From NCBI GenBank assembly GCA_937928385.1, contig CALEZD010000080.1, positions 1 to 14,604 on the forward strand: DNA of 14,604 nucleotides, written 5' to 3'. Shown here one piece after another: positions 1 to 7,521 of this stretch (the stretch's first letter is position 1; every line of letters starts with the position of its first letter). The notes beneath the pieces were generated by a model that ran no database searches, was not told where the DNA came from, and saw nothing but the letters and a program-made list of their open reading frames with translations. A program made the position numbers and the translations under genes. The stretch comes from an uncultured Bacteroidota bacterium (GTDB lineage: Bacteria > Bacteroidota > Bacteroidia > Chitinophagales > Chitinophagaceae).

Positions 1-145
1 GCATGGCCATATTTATAACACCCTGCTCTTAAATTAAAAACAGGTTATAAAAATAGTGTTTTAACAATCCTTTTACAAGTGATATTTTTTCAAACATTAT
101 ACTTAACAGCAATATTTATGAATTATAGACAACTTATTGAACATT

Positions 146-176
146 AACAGGGTATGAATATTTCATTCTTCCTGTT
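146..176. repeat. Interrupted inverted repeat upstream of the DUF1835 gene
   Basis: AACAGG (146-151) and CCTGTT (171-176) are perfect reverse complements. Inside them GAAT (156-159) and ATTC (165-168) can also pair, giving a stem with an internal loop and a five-base apical loop. It lies about 65 bases before the start codon at 243. No T-tract follows, so it does not look like an intrinsic terminator. It could be an operator or a leader hairpin, or chance in this A/T-rich spacer. The rest of 1-242 shows no gene or clear promoter that I can support. Confidence 0.3.
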
Positions 177-242
177 GATTTGTGGATACAAAGCCGGTAG
201 AGAATACAATACTTCCCCCTGTAATCATTTATTTTTACGCCC

Positions 243-1094
243 ATGATATACCATGTTGTTGTAGGAGATATGGCGGCCCAACCCTTATTGGAGGCTGTAA
301 GCAATGAACCATCTATGCAGGGCGAGGTACTGGCGCTGAAAGATATATTGCATGTAGGCCCCATTAAGAAAGCCCCCGGACAGTCGTTCAGCCAGTTGCG
401 CACCGAGTTTTGGAAAGAAGTAGTAAATGACGAGAAGCAGGAAATAGAGGTAAACGACCTGGAAAAATTGCTGGAAATCACCACGCAGCTCCACAACAAC
501 CCCGATGCGGTAGTGTGGCTATGGATGGCACCCTGGCCCGCCGATGTATGCGCCTACTACTGGATGCTGAACTACATGAGTAAGCATTTAGACAGGTTTT
601 ATGTGCTGAACCTCTCTGGACTCCCCTTCCTTGATGCAGAAGGGAAAGTATATTATCCCAAAAACATCAGCGAAATATTGCCTAAAGAATTAATAAAAGC
701 CCGCCGCCTGGCCCGTGCTGTAACACCTGCGGAGCTGGAAGTGGATGGTGAAGAGTGGCTGAACATGACTGCCGAAAATGCAGGTATGAGGCTGCTGGAA
801 GGTGGCAAAAAACTCTATACAAGAGACGAGTCTTATTTTGACGAGAAACTAGCCAGCTTCTGCTCTCACCAGTTTCAGAAAGCGCATCGTATAGTCAGCC
901 AGGCAATCAATAAACTGAATGTGCCCACCGGCGACCTGTACCTGGGCTGGCGATTGCGCAAAATGGTGCAGAACAAAGCCCTGCTGGCAGATGGGGATAT
1001 CAATAAATCACTACGCGACTATAGCGTAAAGCTACCGGGCGGTACCACTACCGAAGAAGTGGCTGCTGAACCCACTCAGACAGAGGAAGCATGA
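243..1094 (+). CDS. DUF1835 / DUF3658-like domain protein
   Basis: A 283-residue cytosolic protein with no signal peptide or membrane segment. The N-terminal half (about residues 1-125) has the DUF1835 pattern: an opening strand MIYHVVVGD, then a conserved 'LKDILHVGP' stretch (about residues 32-40), then a Trp-rich segment 'VVWLWMAPWPAD' (about 90-101). The C-terminal part (about 150-265) resembles DUF3658, with a late 'LGWRLRKMVQNKALLADGD' stretch. The tail is acidic and low-complexity. The function of these domains is not established; I infer none. The ATG at 243 is the natural start because the conserved strand begins there. The stop overlaps the start of the cupin gene by ATGA, so translational coupling in an operon is likely. 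Confidence 0.8.
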   Translation: MIYHVVVGDMAAQPLLEAVSNEPSMQGEVLALKDILHVGPIKKAPGQSFSQLRTEFWKEVVNDEKQEIEVNDLEKLLEITTQLHNNPDAVVWLWMAPWPADVCAYYWMLNYMSKHLDRFYVLNLSGLPFLDAEGKVYYPKNISEILPKELIKARRLARAVTPAELEVDGEEWLNMTAENAGMRLLEGGKKLYTRDESYFDEKLASFCSHQFQKAHRIVSQAINKLNVPTGDLYLGWRLRKMVQNKALLADGDINKSLRDYSVKLPGGTTTEEVAAEPTQTEEA

Positions 1095-1456
1095 TAAAAG
1101 TAACCCCCATAATACCTGCCGGTGCGGATGAGCGCGGTTATACTGCCGAATTTCAGCAGGAGCGTACAGGCACGCACCTGATTGTATTTCGAAAGGCAGG
1201 CACTATCAGCGGCAGGCATTATCATAAGGGGCTGAGCGCCACTAAAAACCCTGAAGTGCTAATATTGCTCAACGGCACCTGTACTTTCAACTGGAAACAT
1301 ATAGAAGATGCAGAAATGCAGACAGCGCGATACACAGGGCCGGTACACTTTGAGATACCACCCTATATATGGCACGAACTGGTACCTGATACTGACTGCA
1401 CCTTTATGGAACAAAACTCCATAGCCGAACATGTGGCGGACACATTCCGCCTGTAA
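1091..1456 (+). CDS. Small single-domain cupin protein
   Basis: A 121-residue single cupin. The first cupin motif is visible as G41-x-H43-x-H45 followed by E55 and G62 ('GRHYHKG...PEVLILLNG'). The second is 'IPPYIWHELVPD' with H95. H43, H45, E55 and H95 are the expected metal ligands, so the protein probably binds a divalent metal. Its compact size and HYHKG motif recall sugar-nucleotide isomerase/WxcM-like cupins, but no sugar-biosynthesis genes are nearby, so the substrate is unknown. The start ATG lies inside the stop region of the DUF1835 gene (ATGA overlap), which fixes the start and suggests co-translation. There is no signal peptide, so it is expected in the cytosol. Confidence 0.78.
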   Translation: MIKVTPIIPAGADERGYTAEFQQERTGTHLIVFRKAGTISGRHYHKGLSATKNPEVLILLNGTCTFNWKHIEDAEMQTARYTGPVHFEIPPYIWHELVPDTDCTFMEQNSIAEHVADTFRL

Positions 1457-1471
1457 ACCGGCGGCTAACAT

Positions 1472-1479
1472 TATTTTTG
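1472..1479 (+). promoter_or_regulatory. TAnnTTTG -7 box just before the membrane-protein gene
   Basis: TATTTTTG, followed by C, matches the Bacteroidota -7 element TAnnTTTG. It ends five bases before the ATG at 1485. A start site about 5-7 bases downstream would put transcription on or beside the ATG, giving a leaderless or very short-leader message. I see no good TTG/TTTG -33 partner at the usual spacing, so it could be chance in a T-rich stretch. Confidence 0.4.
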
Positions 1480-1484
1480 CAGTT

Positions 1485-2159
1485 ATGACATTTGAAATAC
1501 CGCTGGCAGAACAGAAAATAAAACCCCACCAGGTAACTGCCCTGCACCTGATGGCAGGCTTTGCATTGGTAGCAGCAGGTGCGTTTATCATTTTTGTTTT
1601 TACCGGCATGATGCTGATGCCCTTCCGTTGGGATGAAATTGCAAAAGACAGCTCACTCAATATGCACAAGGTGCTTCTTCCCGAATACTTAATGATAGCT
1701 GCCGGCTTGATCATACTTTTTCTCTCTTTCTTTAAAAACAAATGGCTGCTGCGACCACGCAACAATAAAACAATCCGCATATTCGAGCTGGTATTTTGCG
1801 CGGCAATAGCGGGATATTCCTTATATACCAATGCTATGGTGCTGGCAGGTATGTTCGGTATATTATCGGTGGCTATTGTATATTCTTTTTTTGCTGAAAA
1901 CGCAGGTGCGCGGCCGGTGACCGTAGTTATAGATGAAAAGGGCATCAGGTTGCCGATGAGCGTTCGCCGCCGTCATATCAACTGGGCGGAAACTGAAAAA
2001 GTCCTGTTGCGGCATGGCACGCTCACTATCAGTTGCCTGGACAGCAAGCTGTATCAATGGATAACAACGCCTAATGACACAGACAGCACTATTCTTGAAG
2101 CTTTTTGCCATGCACATATTGAAGCTGCGCAGAAAGACAGGAAGAATTATGATTGGTAG
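1485..2159 (+). CDS. Four-helix inner-membrane protein with PH-like C-terminal domain
   Basis: A 224-residue protein with hydrophobic segments at about residues 18-45, 63-83, 99-112 and 115-136, which suggests four transmembrane helices. A soluble C-terminal domain (about 143-210) follows. It contains 'VTVVIDEKGIRLP', 'INWAETEKVLLRHGTLTI' and 'LYQW', a strand-rich arrangement like bacterial PH-like domains in small Bacteroidota membrane proteins. The ATG at 1485 is chosen over a possible start at 1431: the longer form would overlap the cupin gene and add an odd Cys-containing extension, while 1485 gives the natural N-terminus MTFEIPLAEQ. The function is unknown. It lies 28 bases after the cupin gene and may be cotranscribed with it or use its own promoter at 1472. 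Confidence 0.65.
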   Translation: MTFEIPLAEQKIKPHQVTALHLMAGFALVAAGAFIIFVFTGMMLMPFRWDEIAKDSSLNMHKVLLPEYLMIAAGLIILFLSFFKNKWLLRPRNNKTIRIFELVFCAAIAGYSLYTNAMVLAGMFGILSVAIVYSFFAENAGARPVTVVIDEKGIRLPMSVRRRHINWAETEKVLLRHGTLTISCLDSKLYQWITTPNDTDSTILEAFCHAHIEAAQKDRKNYDW

Positions 2160-2162
2160 ACT

Positions 2163-2187
2163 TTAGTAGTTAGGGATTAGTAGTTAG
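2163..2187. repeat. Two direct copies of TTAGTAGTTAG
   Basis: The 11-base word TTAGTAGTTAG occurs at 2163-2173 and again at 2177-2187, separated by GGA, so the period is 14. It fills the 35-base gap between two convergent genes. No hairpin terminator is visible there. It is probably a slippage-type simple repeat. Confidence 0.7.
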
Positions 2188-2194
2188 TAGGCTA

Positions 2195-3490
2195 TTATTT
2201 CACCAGTGCGCCTTCCAGTTCCAGAACGCGGGTTTCGTTTACTTTCAGGTTGTATATAGCTGTGTAGTACCTTACTAATGCCTGCACATAGCTGTTCTCC
2301 GCTTCGCGGGTTTCCAGCGTATTGGCAATACCGGCTTTAAAACGTTCTTTCTGTATGTACAGGTTTTCTTTAGCGTAATCTATGTTTTCCTTTTCCAGGT
2401 TGTAAGCTCCAACCGACACTTCATAATTTCTCCAGGCTGTACGGTATTGCCTGCTCACCTCTGTACCCTGCCATTCGTACAGCAGTTGGTCGCGGGTAGC
2501 CTGCAGGGATGCGATTTTTACTTCGCGCCTCACGTTTCCACCCCTGAACAAAGGCAAGGTAAGTGTAAGCCCGCCGCTGGGGCCATAAGCCTGGCTGAAT
2601 GCAATGAACCCCGCCCGGCTTTGGTTATTATTGTAAGCATACGCGCCATTCAGCGCTATTACGGGCAGATAGTTAGTCTTAGCCATCCGGGCATTCAGCA
2701 ACGATGCCTGCGCGTTAAATCGTGCAATACTTACAGAGGGGTTAATCGTCTCTAATAGCTCAGCATGCTCCGGCAACAGCTCTGTATCTATAGCTAATGA
2801 ATCCTGTACCGCATAGCTGAAACCTGCATCTTCTCCCATCAGCGCATTCAGCGTAGCCAGCGATGCATTCAGAGCAGCTTCCTGTTGCAGGGAATCTGAT
2901 TGGCGGCTGTTGTAATCTACCCTTGCCTGCAGGTAATCTACTTTGGCTGACGAGCCGGTTTCGTACTTCACCCGCGACAGGTCCATCCTTGTTTTTGCCA
3001 ATAGCAGGCCTGTATCTATAGCTATGCGCTGTTGCTTTTGCCATACCACCTGGGCATAAGCCTGTATTACCTGCGATATCACAGCTTGCACCCTTTCTTT
3101 CAGTTGTGCTTCGCCCGCCAGCTCCAGCACATTCAATTGTTTCTTGGCCAGGAACATCCTGCCTCCGTCAAACAATGTCCAGTTCAGGTTCACGGAACCG
3201 CTGTAACCCAACGATGGGGCATTGCTCACCTGCTGCACACGGCCGTCTATAAATTCATTACGAACATTCTGCGATGCCGTATTCAATCCACCTCTTAGAT
3301 CAATACTCGGCGCCATACCTGCGTTACCGGCAGTATTGTTCACTTCAGCTTGCCTTGCATCAGTGCGTGCAATCCTTATGTCAAAATTATGTTCCAGTGC
3401 ACGCTCTATAGCCATGTCCAATGTCATCAATTCCTGGGCATGAGCACAGGAGTGCAGCAGGGCTATCAATATTGCCAGACGTTTTATCAT
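2195..3490 (-). CDS. TolC-family outer-membrane efflux channel
   Basis: A 431-residue protein with a Sec signal peptide (MIKRLAILIALLHSCAHA, cleavage before Q). The mature chain has the two-fold repeated OEP architecture: long helices around 'LTLDMAIERALEHNFDIRIA' at the N-terminus, then the strand segment 'VNLNWTLFDGGR', and in the second half 'LTLPLFRGGNVRREV', the TolC strand-turn marker in both halves. The C-terminal helix 'RFKAGIANTLETREAENSY' is also typical. It should form the trimeric outer-membrane duct for the RND pump encoded directly upstream, whose stop codon is only three bases away, so the two genes are surely one operon. The start is an ATG at 3490 with no competing alternative. 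Specific substrates cannot be read from the sequence. Confidence 0.93.
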   Translation of the reverse strand: MIKRLAILIALLHSCAHAQELMTLDMAIERALEHNFDIRIARTDARQAEVNNTAGNAGMAPSIDLRGGLNTASQNVRNEFIDGRVQQVSNAPSLGYSGSVNLNWTLFDGGRMFLAKKQLNVLELAGEAQLKERVQAVISQVIQAYAQVVWQKQQRIAIDTGLLLAKTRMDLSRVKYETGSSAKVDYLQARVDYNSRQSDSLQQEAALNASLATLNALMGEDAGFSYAVQDSLAIDTELLPEHAELLETINPSVSIARFNAQASLLNARMAKTNYLPVIALNGAYAYNNNQSRAGFIAFSQAYGPSGGLTLTLPLFRGGNVRREVKIASLQATRDQLLYEWQGTEVSRQYRTAWRNYEVSVGAYNLEKENIDYAKENLYIQKERFKAGIANTLETREAENSYVQALVRYYTAIYNLKVNETRVLELEGALVK

Positions 3491-3493
3491 AGC

Positions 3494-6400
3494 TTATTCA
3501 TCCAGTTTTGCTATAGCTGATGACGTAGCCACCTTCCTGCGCGACAGGAATGTGTACATCACCGGCACGATGAACAATGACAAAATTAATGAGAAAAGTA
3601 TACCCCCCACAATCACTATACCCAACGGTATACGGCTGGTAGATGCCGCACCCAATGACAACGCAAGCGGCAGCGCACCGAACATCATGGCAAAGCTGGT
3701 CATCAGTATCGGGCGCAGGCGCATACCTGCAGCATCTATCGCGGCACGTGTTTTTGTTGCACCGCGCTCGCGCAGGCGGTTGGCATATTCTACTATCAGT
3801 ATTCCGTTTTTAGTAACCAGCCCTATCAGCATAATCATACCTATCTGCGAAAATATATTGAGCGTCTGGCCGAACAACCACAGCGACAACAATGCGCCCG
3901 CAATAGCCAGCGGTACCGTCAGCATGATGATGAAGGGGTCAATGAAACTTTCGAACTGAGCTGCTAATACAAGATATATCAGTATCAATGCGAGTATGAA
4001 TGCGAAAGCCGTATTAGAAGAACTCTCCACGAAATCCTTTGAAGAACCACCCAGCGATGTATCAAAACTCTCATCTATCACACCATCTTTTTTCAGTTTT
4101 TCAAATATCCTGTCCATCTCCTCCAGGCCATCACCTATTGTATTGCCGGGAGTCAATCCCGCTGAAATGGTCGCTGACTTGTACCTGTTGTAATGATATA
4201 CCTGTGCAGGGCTGGTGGTTTCCTCTATCTGAACCAGGTTATCAATAGATACCATCTGCCCGGTAGAACTATTCACGTAAAACTGCTTCAGGTCAACAGG
4301 CGCTTCCCGGTTGGGCCTTGACACCTGGGCCAGTACCTGGTATTGTTTACCATTTTTAGTGAAATAACCCAGCCTCCTGTTACTCAATGCGAATTGCAAT
4401 GTCTGTGCCACATCTTCGATAGACACGCCCATAGAAGAAGCCTTTTGCCTGTCGATAGATACAGTCAGTTCTGGCTTGTTGAATTTAAGGTCTGCATCCA
4501 CACCCTGGAACACAGGGCTGGCGTTCGCCTCATCAAGAAAAGCGGGTAAAGCCTGCGACAGTTTATCAAAGTTGATGTTTTGCAGGATGTACACTATCGG
4601 GTAGTTGCTGCCACCACGCTGAACGGAAATTGTCTGCTCCTGTATAGCAAACGCTTTACCATAGTTAAACTGCTGCAAACCCTTGTTGACAGACTGTACG
4701 ATTTCTTCCTGTGTACGCTCCCGTTCAGATGCATCCACCAGTTTTATGTTACCAAAGCCCGTGTTCACGGCACCGGAGCCTGTAAAACCCGGAGCTGTTA
4801 CTGACAGTATCACGTCCTTTTCAGGCACACTGTCTATCATCATCTCCACAATCTCGCTCATGTACGTATCCATGGCATCGTAAGACGTCCCCTCGGGCGC
4901 GGATATAGCCAGGCGGAAACGGTTTTTATCTTCCATTGGCGCCAGTTCGCTCTGTATGGTTGTCCCTATCAGCACAATCAATCCGAAAGAAACAATGATT
5001 CCTGCAGTAGCCGTCCATTTATGTTTCATCACCCATTCCAGCCCACGGGTATAATTTTTTTCCATGCCGGTAAAAAAGGGCTCTGATTTTACATAAAAGC
5101 GTGAAGGTTTGTGGTTCTTCTTTGTCAGGAATACGTTCAATACGGGTGTCAACGTCAACGAAACAAATGCTGAGATAAGTACCGCACCTGCCACCACTAC
5201 ACCAAACTCGGTAAACAACCTGCCGGTAAAGCCTTGCAGGAATATGATGGGCAGAAATACTATTGCCAGCGTAATTGAAGTTGCAATGATGGCAAAATAT
5301 ATCTCCTCGCTACCTTCGCGGGCTGCACGCATTTTATCCATGCCCTTCTCCAGCTTCTTGTATATATTTTCCGTCACTACTATACCATCGTCCACTACCA
5401 GGCCGGTTGCCAGTACTATTGCCAGCAGGGTAAGTATATTGATGGAAAAGCCCATGATATACATAATAAAGAAAGCACCTATCAGGCTGACGGGTATATC
5501 CAGCAAGGGTCGCAGGGCTATCAACCAGTCGCGGAAGAATAAATAAATAATCAACACTACCAGTGCGATGGCAATGAATAATGTTTCTTCTACTTCCTTG
5601 ATAGACTTTGTGATATACTGCGCATTGTCATAAGCTATGGCCAGTGTCATGTCCTCAGGCACTTCACTTTTTAATTCTTCGTAGCGCTTATGAAATTCAT
5701 CGGCTATGGCCACATAGTTTGAACCCGGCTGCGGTGTCACTGCCAGGGCTATCATGGGTGTATTGCTTTCCTTCAGGATTGTTTCTTCGTTTTCAGGGCC
5801 AAGTGCGGCTTCGCCAATCATACCGAAGCGTATATCGGTACCATCAACATTCCTGATAATCATATTATTGAAATCCTCTTCGGTGTACAACCTGCCAAAG
5901 GTGCGAACCGACAGTTCTGTCTGGCTGCCACTCAGCTTACCGGATGGTAACTCCACGTTCTGCCTGTTCAGTGCCTGTTGTACATCAGGAAAGGTAATGC
6001 CATATCCTGCCATCCTCAACGGGTCGAGCCACAGGCGCATGGAATAACGTTTCTCGCCCCATATACGGATGTTACTTACCCCCGGTATGGTCTGTAATCT
6101 TTCCAGCAATACATTCTCGGCATACTCTGTCAGTTGCAACTGGTTTCTTGTCGTGCTCTCCACCGTCATAGAAAGTATGGTGCCGGCACTGGCATCGGCC
6201 TTGGACACTACAGGCGGCGCATCAATATCCTGGGGCAGGTTGCGCACAGCCTGCGATACTTTATCGCGCACATCGTTGGCGGCAGCCTCCAGGTCTACAC
6301 CCAGGTCAAATTCCACCGTGATATTGCTACTACCCAGTGCGCTGGTGGAAGAAATACTTTTGATACCTGCAATACCGTTAATAGATTTCTCCAGTGGCTC

Positions 6401-6592
6401 GGTTATCTGCGACTCAACTATATCAGGGTTGGCACCGGCATAAGAAGTACGCACATTGATGATAGGCGGGTCGATAGACGGGTAGTCCCTGATACCCAGG
6501 AAGTCGAAGCCTATAACACCGAATATCACTATGATGATATTCATCACAATGGCAAATACAGGCCTTTTTAATGAAATAGAGGGTAAACTCAT
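3494..6592 (-). CDS. RND (HAE1-type) efflux permease, AcrB/MexB-like
   Basis: From the ATG at 6592 this is 1032 residues, the normal size for a proton-driven RND drug pump of the inner membrane. TM1 begins right after 'SISLKRPVFAIVMN'. The TM4 proton-relay pair is present as 'GLVVDDGIVVTEN' (D401, D402) and the TM10 lysine as 'GLVTKNGILIVEYA' (K928). Duplicated porter regions lie between the two membrane halves. The protein therefore looks catalytically intact. In-frame TTG and ATG codons at 6613 and 6610 would add 6-7 residues, but the likely -7 promoter box overlaps them, so 6592 is preferred. It is followed at once by a TolC gene, but no periplasmic adaptor (AcrA/HlyD-type) gene lies in the window, which is unusual for this operon type. 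Substrates are unknown. Confidence 0.93.
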   Translation of the reverse strand: MSLPSISLKRPVFAIVMNIIIVIFGVIGFDFLGIRDYPSIDPPIINVRTSYAGANPDIVESQITEPLEKSINGIAGIKSISSTSALGSSNITVEFDLGVDLEAAANDVRDKVSQAVRNLPQDIDAPPVVSKADASAGTILSMTVESTTRNQLQLTEYAENVLLERLQTIPGVSNIRIWGEKRYSMRLWLDPLRMAGYGITFPDVQQALNRQNVELPSGKLSGSQTELSVRTFGRLYTEEDFNNMIIRNVDGTDIRFGMIGEAALGPENEETILKESNTPMIALAVTPQPGSNYVAIADEFHKRYEELKSEVPEDMTLAIAYDNAQYITKSIKEVEETLFIAIALVVLIIYLFFRDWLIALRPLLDIPVSLIGAFFIMYIMGFSINILTLLAIVLATGLVVDDGIVVTENIYKKLEKGMDKMRAAREGSEEIYFAIIATSITLAIVFLPIIFLQGFTGRLFTEFGVVVAGAVLISAFVSLTLTPVLNVFLTKKNHKPSRFYVKSEPFFTGMEKNYTRGLEWVMKHKWTATAGIIVSFGLIVLIGTTIQSELAPMEDKNRFRLAISAPEGTSYDAMDTYMSEIVEMMIDSVPEKDVILSVTAPGFTGSGAVNTGFGNIKLVDASERERTQEEIVQSVNKGLQQFNYGKAFAIQEQTISVQRGGSNYPIVYILQNINFDKLSQALPAFLDEANASPVFQGVDADLKFNKPELTVSIDRQKASSMGVSIEDVAQTLQFALSNRRLGYFTKNGKQYQVLAQVSRPNREAPVDLKQFYVNSSTGQMVSIDNLVQIEETTSPAQVYHYNRYKSATISAGLTPGNTIGDGLEEMDRIFEKLKKDGVIDESFDTSLGGSSKDFVESSSNTAFAFILALILIYLVLAAQFESFIDPFIIMLTVPLAIAGALLSLWLFGQTLNIFSQIGMIMLIGLVTKNGILIVEYANRLRERGATKTRAAIDAAGMRLRPILMTSFAMMFGALPLALSLGAASTSRIPLGIVIVGGILFSLILSLFIVPVMYTFLSRRKVATSSAIAKLDE

Positions 6593-6610
6593 GTGTCTAT
6601 AACGAAGCAT

Positions 6611-6618
6611 CAAAGATA
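6611..6618 (-). promoter_or_regulatory. TATCTTTG -7 box of the RND-TolC operon
   Basis: On the minus strand TATCTTTG is a full match to TAnnTTTG. It ends right before an in-frame ATG at 6610, so transcription would start at about 6604-6606. Translation should then start at the next ATG, 6592. A clear TTG -33 element at 19-20 bases is not visible; CTG is the closest. Confidence 0.55.
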
Positions 6619-6730
6619 AGGATGTCCGTTTATCAGCCTATTATATTCTTTCTATCTGAACATAAATGGGCTAAATGTGTTTATAATACTGCATATAAAA
6701 GGTGTATCATCTTTGGCTATTTTTATATAA

Positions 6731-6756
6731 GCCATGGAGATTTTTATTTACATGGC
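6731..6756. promoter_or_regulatory. Inverted repeat GCCATG-N14-CATGGC upstream of sod
   Basis: GCCATG (6731-6736) and CATGGC (6751-6756) are perfect reverse complements with centres 20 bases apart. They lie directly upstream of the presumed sod -7 box at 6765. A second, overlapping short dyad, TGGCT (6714-6718) and AGCCA (6730-6734), shares its right arm region. The spacing of about two helical turns suits a dimeric repressor or activator, but no regulator can be named. Confidence 0.35.
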
Positions 6757-6764
6757 ATATAGGT

Positions 6765-6772
6765 TAGCTTTG
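6765..6772 (+). promoter_or_regulatory. TAGCTTTG -7 box of the superoxide dismutase gene
   Basis: TAGCTTTG followed by C matches TAnnTTTG and lies 38 bases before the ATG at 6811. The leader would be roughly 30 bases and is very A-rich just before the start, as is usual in Bacteroidota. The -33 region is T-rich without a perfect TTG. Confidence 0.55.
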
Positions 6773-6810
6773 CATCGTCTTTATTTATTAAAATTTAAAA
6801 ACAATATATC

Positions 6811-7413
6811 ATGGCACACAATCTTCCTGATTTGAAATATGCATTCGATGCGCTGGAACCGCATATTGATGCAATGACAATGGAAATTCACCACGACAGG
6901 CATCACAACGCTTACGTAACCAACCTGAACAAGGCCATAGAAGGCACAGACGCGGAAAATCTTTCGCTTGAAGACCTGATGGCTAATGTCTCAAAATACC
7001 CGATGGCTGTACGCAACAACGGAGGCGGCCATTACAACCATACATTATTCTGGGAAATATTGGGGCCCAATGGCGGCGCCCCCTCCGGCAAACTTGCCGA
7101 TGCAATCAACGACGCTTTCGGCACGCTGGACAGCCTGAAAGAGCAAATGAACAACGCGGGTGCTACACGTTTCGGCAGCGGCTGGGCATGGCTGATTGTA
7201 CAGGATGGTAAACTGGCGGTATGCTCTACCCCAAACCAGGACAATCCCCTGATGGATATTGCTGAAGTAAAGGGCACACCTATACTGGGTATTGACGTAT
7301 GGGAACATGCTTATTACCTGAAGTACCAGAACAAACGCCCCGACTACCTGGGCGCTATATGGAACGTGATTAACTGGAATGAAGTAGGCAAACGTTATGA
7401 GGCTGCTCTGTAA
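6811..7413 (+). CDS. sodA: Superoxide dismutase, Fe/Mn family, Mn-type residues
   Basis: A 200-residue cytosolic enzyme that converts superoxide to oxygen and hydrogen peroxide. The length is typical of bacterial Fe/Mn SODs. The metal ligands are H27 ('EIHHDRHHNAYV'), H77 ('GGHYNHTLFW'), and D162 and H166 in the signature 'DVWEHAYY'. The second-shell glutamine sits late (Q143 in 'STPNQDNP') and the residue where FeSODs carry their glutamine is in the GGGH stretch, so it resembles MnSOD; a cambialistic enzyme remains possible. There is no signal peptide. The gene stands alone, with its own promoter box and terminator, divergent from the efflux operon. The ATG at 6811 gives the canonical 'HNLPDLKYAFDALEP' N-terminus. 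Confidence 0.96.
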   Translation: MAHNLPDLKYAFDALEPHIDAMTMEIHHDRHHNAYVTNLNKAIEGTDAENLSLEDLMANVSKYPMAVRNNGGGHYNHTLFWEILGPNGGAPSGKLADAINDAFGTLDSLKEQMNNAGATRFGSGWAWLIVQDGKLAVCSTPNQDNPLMDIAEVKGTPILGIDVWEHAYYLKYQNKRPDYLGAIWNVINWNEVGKRYEAAL

Positions 7414-7442
7414 CGCCCGTTAACAAATTATATTGCACACAG

Positions 7443-7470
7443 GCCACCCGCAAAAGGGTGGCTTTTTATT
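7443..7470 (+). terminator. Intrinsic terminator after sodA
   Basis: GCCACCC (7443-7449) pairs perfectly with GGGTGGC (7456-7462) across a GCAAAA loop, followed by TTTTTATT. It lies 30 bases after the sod stop codon and is a textbook Rho-independent terminator. Confidence 0.9.
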
Positions 7471-7521
7471 GCAATAATTTGTACGTAACAAGCGTTCTTG
7501 GCAAGAATAAAACTCAACTAT

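Noticed and set aside
1..10. Start of a divergent gene leaving the left edge (CAT at 2-4 and 8-10)
   Set aside because: Only a few bases are visible, so neither frame nor product can be supported.
1259..1945. A 228-codon open frame on the minus strand
   Set aside because: It lies antisense across the cupin and the membrane protein gene and shows no domain signature. The plus-strand genes have clear motifs.
6134..6571. Plus-strand open frames within the RND permease region (also 5109-5546 and others)
   Set aside because: They are shadows of the minus-strand permease, which carries all the family motifs.
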